Shown one piece after another: positions 25,880-34,006 of a DNA stretch of 64,000 nt. The stretch's first letter is position 1; every line of letters starts with the position of its first letter. A program made the position numbers and the translations under genes. Origin of the DNA: BAIKAL-G1 sp943370385 (GTDB lineage: Bacteria; Cyanobacteriota; Cyanobacteriia; PCC-6307; Cyanobiaceae); assembly GCA_943370385.1 (NCBI GenBank), contig CALRQT020000005.1, forward strand, positions 186,001 to 250,000, read 5' to 3'. Under the pieces are notes generated by a model. That model was not told the DNA's origin and ran no database searches. It worked only from the letters and a program-made list of their open reading frames with translations.

Positions 25880-26188
25880 ATGCGTACGCATCTGGAGTGG
25901 TTCATGGGCGTCCCCTTGCCCCGGCCGGCAGCCCTGGCAGCCAGGCTTGAAACCCCGATCGAGGAGTGGCCCTACCTCGACAGCGAGGTGCTGCTCAGGA
26001 CCCGCAGCCGCAAGGTCTGCATGACCTGCCACTGGTTCCGACACCACGCGGGGGTGAACTGCATCCCCCTGCTCACCTGCCAGCTGCACCAGGGCTTGAT
26101 CGCCCATGGCGAGCACCTCACCAGCCGCTGCCAAGGCTGGACCGACGACCAGGTCCGCCAGAAGGGCTGGGCGCCGGAAGTGGCCTGA
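25880..26188 (+). CDS. Hypothetical Cys/His-rich small protein
   Basis: 102 residues. A compact metal-site-like region spans ~47-84: CMTCHWFRHHAGVNC, then IPLLTCQLHQGLIAHGEHLT and SRCQGW. The spacing (CxxC...HH...C...C...H...H...C) suggests zinc or an Fe-S centre. I do not recognise a named family. It lies 33 bp from the divergent antitoxin gene and 8 bp before the next small gene, so the two small genes are probably one transcript. Confidence 0.65.
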   Translation: MRTHLEWFMGVPLPRPAALAARLETPIEEWPYLDSEVLLRTRSRKVCMTCHWFRHHAGVNCIPLLTCQLHQGLIAHGEHLTSRCQGWTDDQVRQKGWAPEVA

Positions 26189-26195
26189 GCGGCCC

Positions 26196-26363
26196 ATGCA
26201 CGTCGGTGACCGGAAGCGACCGCCGCTCTCGCCCCAGGAAGGCTGGCTGAGCGACGGCCGCCAGGTGCTGCACTTCAGGCCAAGGCGTTACGACCGTTGG
26301 AGTCAGAGCCTGGAGGTGACCTTCGGGGAGGTGATGGCCGGCGGTGAGCCGCCACTGCTCTAG
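26196..26363 (+). CDS. Hypothetical 55-residue protein
   Basis: ATG 26196 to TAG 26363: MHVGDRKRPPLSPQEGWLSD, then GRQVLHFRPRRYDRWSQSLE. It is basic with several Trp and Arg residues and has no recognised domain. It starts 7 nt after the Cys-rich gene, so co-transcription is likely. Confidence 0.45.
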   Translation: MHVGDRKRPPLSPQEGWLSDGRQVLHFRPRRYDRWSQSLEVTFGEVMAGGEPPLL

Positions 26364-26527
26364 GCGCAGCCTTCCGCGCAGCGGTAGAAGCGCAAGGAGC
26401 TGACGCGCGAGCAGGCGATCAAGCTCTGGGCCCAGAAGCGCCAGCAGGGCTGGCAGCTTTGCGCGCCCCAGTGGCTGCCGCCAGCGCCGCTGTCGCCGCT
26501 GTCGCCGGGCTGATCAGAATCGAGCCC

Positions 26528-27211
26528 ATGGAACTCCATGCCGACCTCAGCCAGCGCGCCTTGTTCGACAGCAACGCCCTGGACTGGACCCCATCGCCAA
26601 TGACAGGGGTGGAGCGGCGGATGCTGGATCGCTGCGGCGAGGAAGTGGCCCGGGCCACCTCACTCGTGCGCTACGCCCGGGGCAGCCGTTTTGAGCGCCA
26701 CAGCCATGGCGGTGGCGAAGAGATCCTGGTGCTGGAGGGCACCTTCTCCGATGAGCAGGGCGACTACCCAGCCGGCACCTACCTGCGCAATCCCGCCGGC
26801 TCCAGCCACGCACCATCAAGTGAGCAGGGCTGCACGATCCTGGTGAAGCTGCAGCAGATGCACCCGGCTGATCAACAGCGCCTGGTGATCGACACCACCA
26901 CCAGCACCTGGCTGCCCGGGCTGGTGCGCGGGCTGGAGGTGCTGCCCCTGCATGCCTTTGGCTCAGAGCACGTGGCCCTGGTGCGTTGGGCGCCGGGCAC
27001 GGTGTTTCAGCCACACGGCCATCCCGGCGGCGAGGAGATCTTTGTGCTCGATGGCGTGTTCCAGGACGAGCACGGCACCTACCCGGCGGGCAGCTGGCTG
27101 CGCAATCCACCCGGCAGCGTGCACCGGCCCTGGAGCGAGGCGGGCTGCACCATCTGGGTGAAGACCGGCCATCTGCCCGCCACCCAGGGCCCCGACGGCT
27201 CAGAAGCGTGA
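26528..27211 (+). CDS. ChrR-like cupin-domain protein (two cupin repeats)
   Basis: 227 residues from ATG 26528. Two cupin units repeat: ARGSRFERHSHGGGEEILVL / EGTFSDEQGDYPAGTYLRNP / SSHAPSSEQGC, and APGTVFQPHGHPGGEEIFVL / DGVFQDEHGTYPAGSWLRNP / SVHRPWSEAGC. The HxHxGGEE and downstream His residues are the metal ligands of the ChrR anti-sigma C-terminal cupin family. There is no N-terminal anti-sigma zinc domain and no sigma factor nearby, so it is a stand-alone cupin, perhaps an oxidative-stress enzyme or sensor. Its 3' end overlaps the convergent DUF924 gene by 12 bp. Confidence 0.85.
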   Translation: MELHADLSQRALFDSNALDWTPSPMTGVERRMLDRCGEEVARATSLVRYARGSRFERHSHGGGEEILVLEGTFSDEQGDYPAGTYLRNPAGSSHAPSSEQGCTILVKLQQMHPADQQRLVIDTTTSTWLPGLVRGLEVLPLHAFGSEHVALVRWAPGTVFQPHGHPGGEEIFVLDGVFQDEHGTYPAGSWLRNPPGSVHRPWSEAGCTIWVKTGHLPATQGPDGSEA

Positions 27212-27757
27212 GCCCGGCGTCTGCAGAAAGGCCAGCTCCTCCGCACTCGACACCCGTCCCAGGAGCGCGTTGCGGTGGGAGAAGCGGCCAAAGCGGGCGA
27301 TCACATCCATATGGCGGCGGGCGAAGTCGGCGGTGCGTGGATCGCTGAACCGCTCGAATAGCGGCAGGGCCGCCTCCTGCACCGCCAGGTCCTCGCTGTG
27401 CATCAGCGGCATCAGCCAGAACTGCCGCCGCACCTGCTCGGGCTCCGCCTCAAGCCAGCCCAGCTCCACCGCCCGCAGGCTGAGCGGCAGGGCCTGGGGA
27501 TCACCCGCGAAGGCCATGGCGGTGTCGCGCCAGATCTGGCGTGGGAACTGATCGAGCAGCAACACCAGGGCCAGGCCCCCAGCCGCTTCCGTGCCCCAGG
27601 CGTCGAGCTCACCGGCGATCGCCTGGCGGGTCAGAGTGAGGAAGCGTTCCCGCAGCAGGGCATCAAAGGCCGGGTCCTTGGCGAACCACTGGCGCGGCCG
27701 GCTCTGCACGAACCAGAACTCCAGAACCTCAGCCGCTTGTTCCCCCTGGCCTGGCAT
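27200..27757 (-). CDS. DUF924 family protein
   Basis: 185 residues from ATG 27757. Characteristic segments: AAEVLEFWF, LVLLLDQFPRQIWRDTAMAF, RRQFWLMPLMHSEDLAVQEA and ARRHMDVIARFGRFSHRNAL. This is an all-helical, TPR-like family of unknown biochemical role. The ATG overlaps the stop of the thiamine-binding gene by one base. Confidence 0.88.
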   Translation of the reverse strand: MPGQGEQAAEVLEFWFVQSRPRQWFAKDPAFDALLRERFLTLTRQAIAGELDAWGTEAAGGLALVLLLDQFPRQIWRDTAMAFAGDPQALPLSLRAVELGWLEAEPEQVRRQFWLMPLMHSEDLAVQEAALPLFERFSDPRTADFARRHMDVIARFGRFSHRNALLGRVSSAEELAFLQTPGSRF

Positions 27758-28041
27758 CAGAGCAGGGCCTGCACGCTGGCCACCTTGTCTTCCAGGGTCT
27801 GGTCCTTGTCCGTGCGGGTGTTGATTTTCACCGTCGTGTAGACGCGGGGGCAGCCCATGGCGTGCACCGCCTGGTGGCAGGCCTCGATCGCAGCGAACAC
27901 CGGCTCCCACTCCCCTTCGATGGCGGTGCCGTTTGGGTGCAGCTGGATCTTGAGGCCGGCCACGGTGAGCACCTTCTCGCAGGCGGCGATATGGGGCGCC
28001 AGCTGAACGCCGACGCCGATCGGCACCATGCACAGATCCAC
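27757..28041 (-). CDS. MTH1187/YkoF-type thiamine-binding protein, N-terminus shifted
   Basis: 94 residues from GTG 28041: MDLCMVPIGVGVQLAPHIAA, then CEKVLTVAGLKIQLHPNGTA, VYTTVKINTRTDKDQTLEDK and VASVQALL. This is the MTH1187 family fold, whose members bind thiamine-like ligands. Relatives begin near MKVIxDLxxxPIGVG. Here ATG AAG GTG ATC is followed by one surplus G at 28042 before GTG GAT CTG, so the first four codons are out of frame. The GTG can still serve as the start, with AAGGTGAT upstream acting as a ribosome site. Co-transcribed with DUF924. Confidence 0.82.
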   Translation of the reverse strand: MDLCMVPIGVGVQLAPHIAACEKVLTVAGLKIQLHPNGTAIEGEWEPVFAAIEACHQAVHAMGCPRVYTTVKINTRTDKDQTLEDKVASVQALL

Positions 28042-28200
28042 CGATCACCTTCATGGTCAGCCCAGGCGGATTGTTCCCATCGTGGGAGCAGCTGCCCAGG
28101 AGCTGCCGAATCAGTCAGACGACCAGCCCCAGCCTCGCCCCGGTGCCCGTGCTGGTCAGCCAGCTGCCATCAAGACGCCCTGGAGCTGGTGGGACTTCTC

Positions 28201-28569
28201 CTACGGGGTTGATTTGCCCATGAGAATGCCCATTCCGCCCAGGATCACCACCGCCCCCAGCAGGTCACGACCGCTGAAGGCGGCCCCATCCACCAGGCGC
28301 AGCCAGATCAGCGCCACGGCGACATAGACAGCCCCATAGCCCGCATACACCCGCCCCGATGCGGTGGGGTGCAGGGTGAGCAGCCAGGCGAACAGAGCCA
28401 GGGACAGCGCCGCAGGAAGCAGAAGCCACGGCGGGCGCTGATGCTTCACGACCAGATCGGTGAGGTAGCAGCCGAGGATCTCGGCCACGGCGGTCAGCAG
28501 GAACAGGCCGGTGGTGGTGAGCACAGCCGGGTCATCGCTGACGTCATCGTCGTCGGTGATCGGCAGCAC
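28201..28569 (-). CDS. YnfA/UPF0060 family small membrane protein
   Basis: Up to 122 residues with four hydrophobic helices: TGLFLLTAVAEILGCYL, PPWLLLPAALSLALFAWLLT, GAVYVAVALIWLRLVDG and LLGAVVILGGMGILMG. This is the YnfA pattern, related to small multidrug-resistance-like membrane proteins of uncertain substrate. The first in-frame start is GTG 28569, but family members begin just before the first helix, so GTG 28524 may be the real start. Confidence 0.85.
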   Translation of the reverse strand: MLPITDDDDVSDDPAVLTTTGLFLLTAVAEILGCYLTDLVVKHQRPPWLLLPAALSLALFAWLLTLHPTASGRVYAGYGAVYVAVALIWLRLVDGAAFSGRDLLGAVVILGGMGILMGKSTP

Positions 28570-28653
28570 TGCTGTGGTGCCTGAATCCCGGGCTGGTCAC
28601 TCGCTTGTTTCGGTCGATGCAGGAGCGCGTCGTAGGCCGGAGCCCTTTCCAGA

Positions 28654-29388
28654 GTGGAGAGAAAGGCAGGAGCGGCCTTGGCCTTCACCCCATCCACATG
28701 CCTTGCTGACATTGCATCAGCGAACCCCTCGCTCACGCGGGAGCTGGAGCGCATCGGCTTGGACTACTGCTGCGGCGGCAAGCGCACCCTGGCCCAGGCC
28801 TGCGCAGAGCGCGGCCTCGATCCTGAGGCCATCGCGGCCGAATTGAGCAGCGTTCCCGTTGCTGAGGCGCCACCCGCCGACTGGATCGGCCTGCCCCCTG
28901 CCGAGCTCGTCGATCACTTGGAGGCCACCCATCACCAGTTCCTCAAGCGGGAGCTGCCGCGCCTGAGTGAGCTGGCCGCCAAGGTGAGCCGGGTGCATGG
29001 CGGCAGGCATCCGGAGCTGGTGCAGGCCGAGGCGGTGCTGGCCGAGATCCGCGCCGACCTGGAGCCGCATCTGCAGAAGGAGGAGCAGGCGCTGTTCCCG
29101 ATGATCCGCAGCCTCGCCACCGCCAGCAGCCGGCCGAGCTTCCACTGCGGCTCGATTGCCCATCCGATCGCGGTGATGGAGCAGGAGCACACGGCGGTCG
29201 GTGCGCTGCTCGAGCAATTGCGGCAGATCACCGGCGGCTACCAGGCGCCGGAGGACACCTGCGCCTCGACGCGGGCATTGATGGAGGGCCTGGCGGAGCT
29301 GGAGGCCGACACCCATCTGCACGTGCACAAGGAGAACAACCATCTGTTCCCTGCGGTGCTGGCGCAGGAGGAGACCCTGCCTGCATGA
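28654..29388 (+). CDS. RIC/YtfE/ScdA-type di-iron iron-sulfur cluster repair protein
   Basis: 244 residues. The N-terminal ScdA_N domain shows ELERIGLDYCCGGKRTLAQA. The hemerythrin-like part gives di-iron ligands in DHLEATHHQFLKREL, LEPHLQKEEQALFPMI, AHPIAVMEQEHTAVG and THLHVHKENNHLFP. Members repair Fe-S clusters damaged by nitric oxide or oxidants. GTG 28654 is used here; TTG 28678, preceded by AGGAG, is a good alternative start. Its stop overlaps the next ATG by 4 nt. Confidence 0.9.
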   Translation: MERKAGAALAFTPSTCLADIASANPSLTRELERIGLDYCCGGKRTLAQACAERGLDPEAIAAELSSVPVAEAPPADWIGLPPAELVDHLEATHHQFLKRELPRLSELAAKVSRVHGGRHPELVQAEAVLAEIRADLEPHLQKEEQALFPMIRSLATASSRPSFHCGSIAHPIAVMEQEHTAVGALLEQLRQITGGYQAPEDTCASTRALMEGLAELEADTHLHVHKENNHLFPAVLAQEETLPA

Positions 29389-30047
29389 CGGCAGCCCCGG
29401 CCCCAGCCCAGCAGCGCCTGCGGCAGACGCTGATCCTGCTGGCGGCGATCGGCCTGGTCGGTGCGCTGGCGCCCTGGATCCCTTGGGCCAGCTGGGCCGC
29501 CCTGGCGCTGTATCTGCTCGGCAGCCTGGGGCTGCTGGCCTGGCGGGCGCTGCGCTGCCGGGAAGCGGAGGCCCTGTTTCTGCAGGGGCCGGGGCTGCGG
29601 GCCTCGCTGCTCTGGGGCGGTGGCCTCGGCGCTGTGCTGCTCGTGGCCGGCCTGTTCGGCCTGCCGGCGATGCGGGCGGCGATGGCCGACGGCGACGGTG
29701 GATTGCCTCTGGAGGCGGTGAAGCAGCTGCTGTTCGGCCGCGGGCTGGTGGTGCTGTTGCCGCCGCTGGTGCTAGCGGAGGAGGGGCTGTGGCGCGGTCT
29801 GCTGCTCTCGGCGCTGCTGGAGCTCGGCCTGGCGCCGCTCTGGGCGGTGTGCCTCAGCACGCTCGGTTTCGGGCTCAATCACCTGGCCGTGGCGCCGCTG
29901 GCCCTCAGCGAACGGGGCGCCTTGGCATTGATGGCCCTGCCGCTGGGGCTGATCGCCGCGCTGCTCACGCACCGCACCCGCAATCTCTGGGGTGCGGTGC
30001 TGCTTCACGGGCTGCTGATCGGCGCCATGCTCGGCAGCCTGCGATAG
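29385..30047 (+). CDS. CPBP-family intramembrane glutamic protease
   Basis: 220 residues, about seven hydrophobic segments. CPBP motifs are present: AEEGLWRGLLL (EExxxR), LSTLGFGLNHL (FxxxN/H) and GAVLLHGLLIGAML (terminal HG). These membrane proteases (Rce1/bacteriocin-processing group) use paired Glu and His residues. Coupled to the RIC gene by ATGA, hinting at a common stress response. The last 43 bp overlap a convergent membrane-protein gene. Confidence 0.85.
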   Translation: MTAAPAPAQQRLRQTLILLAAIGLVGALAPWIPWASWAALALYLLGSLGLLAWRALRCREAEALFLQGPGLRASLLWGGGLGAVLLVAGLFGLPAMRAAMADGDGGLPLEAVKQLLFGRGLVVLLPPLVLAEEGLWRGLLLSALLELGLAPLWAVCLSTLGFGLNHLAVAPLALSERGALALMALPLGLIAALLTHRTRNLWGAVLLHGLLIGAMLGSLR

Positions 30048-30712
30048 ACAATCAGCCCCATGGCCAGATAGCAGAGGCTCTTGGGGATCATCAACAGTCC
30101 CAGCAGCGGATGATCCTGAATCCATAGGGCCACTGGCAGGTGGCACAGAGCCGAGACCAGCAGCAGCCCGCCGATCCGGCGTTGCCAGCGCTGCTGCTCC
30201 CCATGGCTCCCCAGGTAGAGGACCCCGGCTCCCATGGTCAGGGCCAACAGGGGCAGATTGCGAATGAGTGACCAGGGCTGGGGCGGCACCACCGCGGCCC
30301 AGTGGTTCTGCGGCAGCGCCAACAGCGTCAGCCGCACCAGGGCCAGGGCGAGCAACAGCCCGGGCAGCAGCCCCCAGCGCTCCCTGCCGATGCGTTGATG
30401 GCCCTGCACCAGCAGCAGGTCGAACAGGGTCACGGTGATGGCCGTGGCGAGGGCCCCGTAGCCCACCAAACCCTCGCGGAGCCCGCCTCGTGCCAGCCCC
30501 AGCAGCCGCAGGCCCACATGGGCGCTGTCGCCCGCGGCCAGCAAGGTGAAGGCCAGCACGTAGGGCCTGGCGCAGTGGCGTTGAGCGGCCTGCAGGGGGA
30601 CCAGACGCCACTGCAGGCCGAACACCAAGGCCCAGAGCGACAGGAGATAGGCGGCGTCGAAACCCAGCTCGGTGGCCACACCGATCGTGCGGGCATTCAG
30701 CATCGAAACCAC
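30005..30712 (-). CDS. Hypothetical multi-spanning membrane protein
   Basis: 235 residues with six or seven hydrophobic helices (e.g. AAYLLSLWALVFGLQWRL, PYVLAFTLLAAGDSAHVGLR, LLPGLLLALALVRLTLLAL, NLPLLALTMGAGVLYLG). ATG 30712 or 30703. I recognise no named family; a conserved-looking motif is AGDSAHVGLRLLGL. The end overlaps the CPBP gene from the other strand. Confidence 0.7.
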   Translation of the reverse strand: MVSMLNARTIGVATELGFDAAYLLSLWALVFGLQWRLVPLQAAQRHCARPYVLAFTLLAAGDSAHVGLRLLGLARGGLREGLVGYGALATAITVTLFDLLLVQGHQRIGRERWGLLPGLLLALALVRLTLLALPQNHWAAVVPPQPWSLIRNLPLLALTMGAGVLYLGSHGEQQRWQRRIGGLLLVSALCHLPVALWIQDHPLLGLLMIPKSLCYLAMGLIVYRRLPSMAPISSP

Positions 30713-30797
30713 TTGAACCCTTGCTCAGGTTGGTCAGGCTTGATGGGAAGGAGACATCCCAATCCTGGCGTGAGGGTGGTCAGGTCACACCCTGACT

Positions 30798-31883
30798 TCA
30801 GTGCCGATGCCGATGGTGAGCGTCGCTCACATGCGGGTGGGCATGCTCGATCTCCCGGTGGTGGTGCTCATGGGCATGCCAGAAGGGGCGATCGGCGGGG
30901 AGGCCTTCGAGATCCTCGGACGCGTGATCGTGCTCGTGGTGGGGATCGCCACTGCCCTGCTCTCCGCGGGGATCGTGCCGGTGGCGATGGGCATGCAGCA
31001 GCGGTTCATGGCGATGCCTGTGGCTGTGCTGCTCCAGCAGCAGGAGCACCACCCCAGCCCCCATCAGCCCTGCCGCTAGCAGCAGGGGAGCGGAAAGGGA
31101 GTCCCGCAGAACGAGCAGTGAAAACAGTGCCCCCACGAACGGCGCGGTGGAGAACAGCACCGCCTCACGGGCGGCCCCTAGATCGCGCAGCGCCAGCAGG
31201 TCGAGCCAGATGGAGATCCCGTAGCCCAGGGCGCCGATGGCCAGCAGCGCCAGGGCCACCGGCAGCGGCGGGAAGGCATGGCCAAGCAGCAGGGCCAACA
31301 GCAACATCGGCAGCGAGGCACCGGCTGCCTTGGCGGTGGCGATCTGGATCGGATCGCGCAGGCTCAGACGCTGACTGAGGTTGTTGTCGATGCCCCAGGC
31401 CAGGGTGGCCAGGGCGATCAGGGCGGCACCGAGGCCATTGGCGCCATTGAGCGATCCTTCGGAGAGCAGCACCGCCCCGGCGATGGTCAACGCTGCCGAG
31501 ACCAGCCCGCGCCGGCCCAGGTACTCACGGCCCAGCAGCACGGCGATCGCCAGGGTGAACACCGCCTCGAGGTTGAGCAGGAGTGAACTGGAGGCGGCCG
31601 GCAGCCGGGCCAGCCCCAGAACCAGCGCCAACGGGCCGACGACGCCACCGAGCAGGGTGAGCGCCGCCAGGGCCGGCCAGTCCTGGCGGCTCAGGGGTGT
31701 TTCGGCCTGGGTGCCGCGGACCAGACGAACAACCAGCAACGCCAGGGTGGCTCCCGCGTAGAGGAGGCCGGCGATGCTCAGAGCCGAGCCCGAGCCGGTG
31801 AGTGTGCTGATCAGCGGCGCGCTGCAGCCGAACAGGACAGCGGCGGTCAGGCCCGCCAATTGGCCGCGACGTGGGGAGGTCAT
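30798..31883 (-). CDS. EamA/DMT transporter with long His-rich C-terminal tail
   Basis: 361 residues. Residues ~1-290 hold ten predicted helices in two EamA repeats (GLTAAVLFGCSAPLISTLTG at the start; FSTAPFVGALFSLLVLRDSL in the second). Residues ~290-361 are a His-rich tail (EQHSHRHRHEPLLHAHRHRH and DAHHRHRH) with dozens of His and acidic residues. Such tails bind Zn, Ni or Co, and EamA proteins with them occur in metal-resistance loci. A divalent-metal efflux role fits the neighbouring CDF and two-component genes. The direction of transport is inferred. Confidence 0.82.
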   Translation of the reverse strand: MTSPRRGQLAGLTAAVLFGCSAPLISTLTGSGSALSIAGLLYAGATLALLVVRLVRGTQAETPLSRQDWPALAALTLLGGVVGPLALVLGLARLPAASSSLLLNLEAVFTLAIAVLLGREYLGRRGLVSAALTIAGAVLLSEGSLNGANGLGAALIALATLAWGIDNNLSQRLSLRDPIQIATAKAAGASLPMLLLALLLGHAFPPLPVALALLAIGALGYGISIWLDLLALRDLGAAREAVLFSTAPFVGALFSLLVLRDSLSAPLLLAAGLMGAGVVLLLLEQHSHRHRHEPLLHAHRHRHDPRGEQGSGDPHHEHDHASEDLEGLPADRPFWHAHEHHHREIEHAHPHVSDAHHRHRH

Positions 31884-31902
31884 GCGTGGTCCGGCCGGCG
31901 TA

Positions 31903-32841
31903 TCAGTCCTGGCTCAGCATCGCCGCCAGCTCGGCCCCGAACTCCTCATGGGCGCCGAGGCGGCCGGGAAGGTGCAGCACCCGATCGGCCACGGCGGCGA
32001 GCGCCTGCATCTCGGCCAGCGACTTGGGCGGCGATTGATCGGCAACCACCACCGTGAGCGGTGAGTGAAGGGTCCGAGCCGCCTGGATCCAGCCCTCGGG
32101 ATCGTTGTACGGATCCAGCCCCCCGGTCACGAAGGCAGCGCTGGCGAAGCGGGCTCCGCGCTGGCGAGCAATGCCTTGCCGTTCGGCGATGCCCTTGGCC
32201 GAGAGGCCTGGTCCAGCCACATCCACATGCCGCCGGCTCATCCAGCCGAGGACCGAGCGGGTCGTGTTGAGCCGATACAACAGCGGACCCAGCAGCGGCG
32301 TCTCCACCAGGCCGCGGATGACAGGGAAAGCCCGGCTCTGGCGGCGAGCCATTGTCGGGAACGGACCGCGCCAGGTGGGCGCCACCAGCACCCAATCGCA
32401 GAAGCGCAGGCCATGGCGCTCGGCGGCCAGCAGGGCGATCCCGGCGGCATGACCGGCGGCAATCACGCCGCAGTCCGCCGGACAGTGATCACGCACGAAG
32501 TCGGCCAGAAAGCGGGCAAGCAGCTCGGCGTCGTAGGGCAGACGCGGCCGGTCGCTGTCACCGAAGCCGGGCCAGTCGACACTGATCAAACGCGGAGCCT
32601 CAGCACCTTGGCGGCGGCTGATGGCGGCGGCGAACGGCTCCCATTCCTGGCGGCTGGAGATCGTGCTCAGGGCCGGCAGCAGCAGCCAGGCCGGGCCCGG
32701 GCCGCCCTGTTCTGTGACGGCGATCTCGAGGCTGCGGCCGGCGTGGTTCCAGCGCGTGGTTCTGCTGCGCGCTGGCAGCGGAGCGGCAAGGGAGGTGGTC
32801 AAGGCAGGCGAGGAGATGGGCCGTCTCGTACACGTATACAT
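31903..32841 (-). CDS. Alpha/beta hydrolase
   Basis: 312 residues from ATG 32841; a start slightly downstream is possible. The fold shows WLLLPALSTISSRQEWEPFA (oxyanion region), RLISVDWPGFGDSDRP, a nucleophile-elbow position GVIAAGHAAGIALLAAERHG, SAAFVTGGLDPYNDPEGW and the terminal HEEFGAELAAML. The usual GxSxG is GHAAG here, with Ala where Ser is expected, so it may be non-hydrolytic or use another residue. Similar proteins in cyanobacteria are annotated only as hydrolases. Confidence 0.75.
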   Translation of the reverse strand: MYTCTRRPISSPALTTSLAAPLPARSRTTRWNHAGRSLEIAVTEQGGPGPAWLLLPALSTISSRQEWEPFAAAISRRQGAEAPRLISVDWPGFGDSDRPRLPYDAELLARFLADFVRDHCPADCGVIAAGHAAGIALLAAERHGLRFCDWVLVAPTWRGPFPTMARRQSRAFPVIRGLVETPLLGPLLYRLNTTRSVLGWMSRRHVDVAGPGLSAKGIAERQGIARQRGARFASAAFVTGGLDPYNDPEGWIQAARTLHSPLTVVVADQSPPKSLAEMQALAAVADRVLHLPGRLGAHEEFGAELAAMLSQD

Positions 32842-32865
32842 TGCAGGAAATCGCCTGGATCGTGG

Positions 32866-33051
32866 ATGGTTGCCAAGCGCTGCTCCTCCAGCCGCGAGGG
32901 CAAGGTGCTGCTCTCCTGCTGGATCACAGAAGAGCTGCGCATGGAGCTCGATCGGGTCTGGGCCTCCAAGGGCCTGCGGCCCCACGGCCGCACCCAGAAA
33001 GGCATGGAAGAAATGATCGCCGCCTACCTGGCGGCCCAGCAGGAGTCCTGA
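32866..33051 (+). CDS. Small RHH-like regulator candidate
   Basis: 61 residues from ATG 32866: KVLLSCWITEELRMELDRVW followed by a helix ending MEEMIAAYLAAQQES. The pattern, a short beta strand then two helices, resembles ribbon-helix-helix DNA-binding proteins. It lies 24 bp from the divergent hydrolase and 4 bp before a CDF metal pump, so a local metal-responsive regulator is possible. Family assignment is by shape only. Confidence 0.5.
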   Translation: MVAKRCSSSREGKVLLSCWITEELRMELDRVWASKGLRPHGRTQKGMEEMIAAYLAAQQES

Positions 33052-33055
33052 GGCC

Positions 33056-34006
33056 ATGGGCGACATCCATCAACATCACGGCCACGGCCCTGAGAACGGT
33101 CATGGGCATGAGCAGGGGCACAGCCACGATCACCATCACGACAGTGGCAGCCGCTCCGGCAGCGCCTTCCGATGGAGCATCGTTCTCAACAGCGGTCTGA
33201 CGGCGCTGCAGCTGGTGATCGGGCTGGCCTTCGGGTCGCTGGCGCTGATCGGCGATGCCCTCCACAACCTCGGTGACGTGATCGGCCTGGCCCTGGGTTG
33301 GGGCGCCGATCGGCTCAGTCGCCGGCCGGCCCGGGGGCGCTTCACCTACGGCTACGGGCGCAGCACCCAGATGGTGTCGCTGATCAATGGTCTGCTGATC
33401 TTTGCGGCGGGGGCCGTCGTGGTGGTCGAGGCGATTCAACGTCTGTTCCATCCGGTGCCCTTGATCGCCGGCCCGGTGGCCTGGGCGGCGGCGGCCGGCA
33501 TCGGCATCAACCTGCTCTCGGCCCGCCTGTTCGGCCACGACCATCACCACGATCTCAACCAACGGGCGGCGGTGCTGCATCTGCTCACCGATGCGGCCGT
33601 CTCAGTGGCGGTGCTGTTCAGCGCCCTGGTGGTGGGCGCCACCGGCTGGCTGTGGCTCGATGCCATCACGGCCATCGGCGTCGGTGGTGCCGTGATCTGG
33701 AGCGCTCTGGGGCTGCTGCGCGAAGCGATCGCCCTCAACCTGGATGCCGCGCCCCGCCACGTCGATCTGGGCCGGGTGGAGCAGGCCCTGGCCTCGCTGC
33801 CCGCGGTGCTGGAGGTGGAGGAGCTGCACGTCTGGGGCCTGAGCACCTCGCGCACCGCGCTCACCGCCCATGTGGTGATCGACCCTCAGCAGCTGGAGAC
33901 CGAAACCCTCAGCCGCGATCAGCTGCTCACCCTGGCGCGGGCGCGCCTGGCGGAACTGGGCATCCGCAAGAGCACCCTGCAGCTTGAGACCGGCGAGGCG
34001 CCATGA
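33056..34006 (+). CDS. CDF-family cation efflux pump, CzcD-type, His-rich N-terminus
   Basis: 316 residues. The first ~35 are His-rich (HQHHGHGPENGHGHEQGHSH). Six helices follow with the transport-site motifs ALIGDALHNLGDV (HxxxD) in helix II and AVLHLLTDAAVS (HxxxD) in helix V, and a His-rich loop GHDHHHDLNQ in the second half. A ferredoxin-like C-terminal domain (VLEVEELHVWGLSTSRTAL) completes it. This is the Zn/Co/Cd:proton antiporter layout. Its stop overlaps the response-regulator start (ATGA). Confidence 0.92.
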   Translation: MGDIHQHHGHGPENGHGHEQGHSHDHHHDSGSRSGSAFRWSIVLNSGLTALQLVIGLAFGSLALIGDALHNLGDVIGLALGWGADRLSRRPARGRFTYGYGRSTQMVSLINGLLIFAAGAVVVVEAIQRLFHPVPLIAGPVAWAAAAGIGINLLSARLFGHDHHHDLNQRAAVLHLLTDAAVSVAVLFSALVVGATGWLWLDAITAIGVGGAVIWSALGLLREAIALNLDAAPRHVDLGRVEQALASLPAVLEVEELHVWGLSTSRTALTAHVVIDPQQLETETLSRDQLLTLARARLAELGIRKSTLQLETGEAP

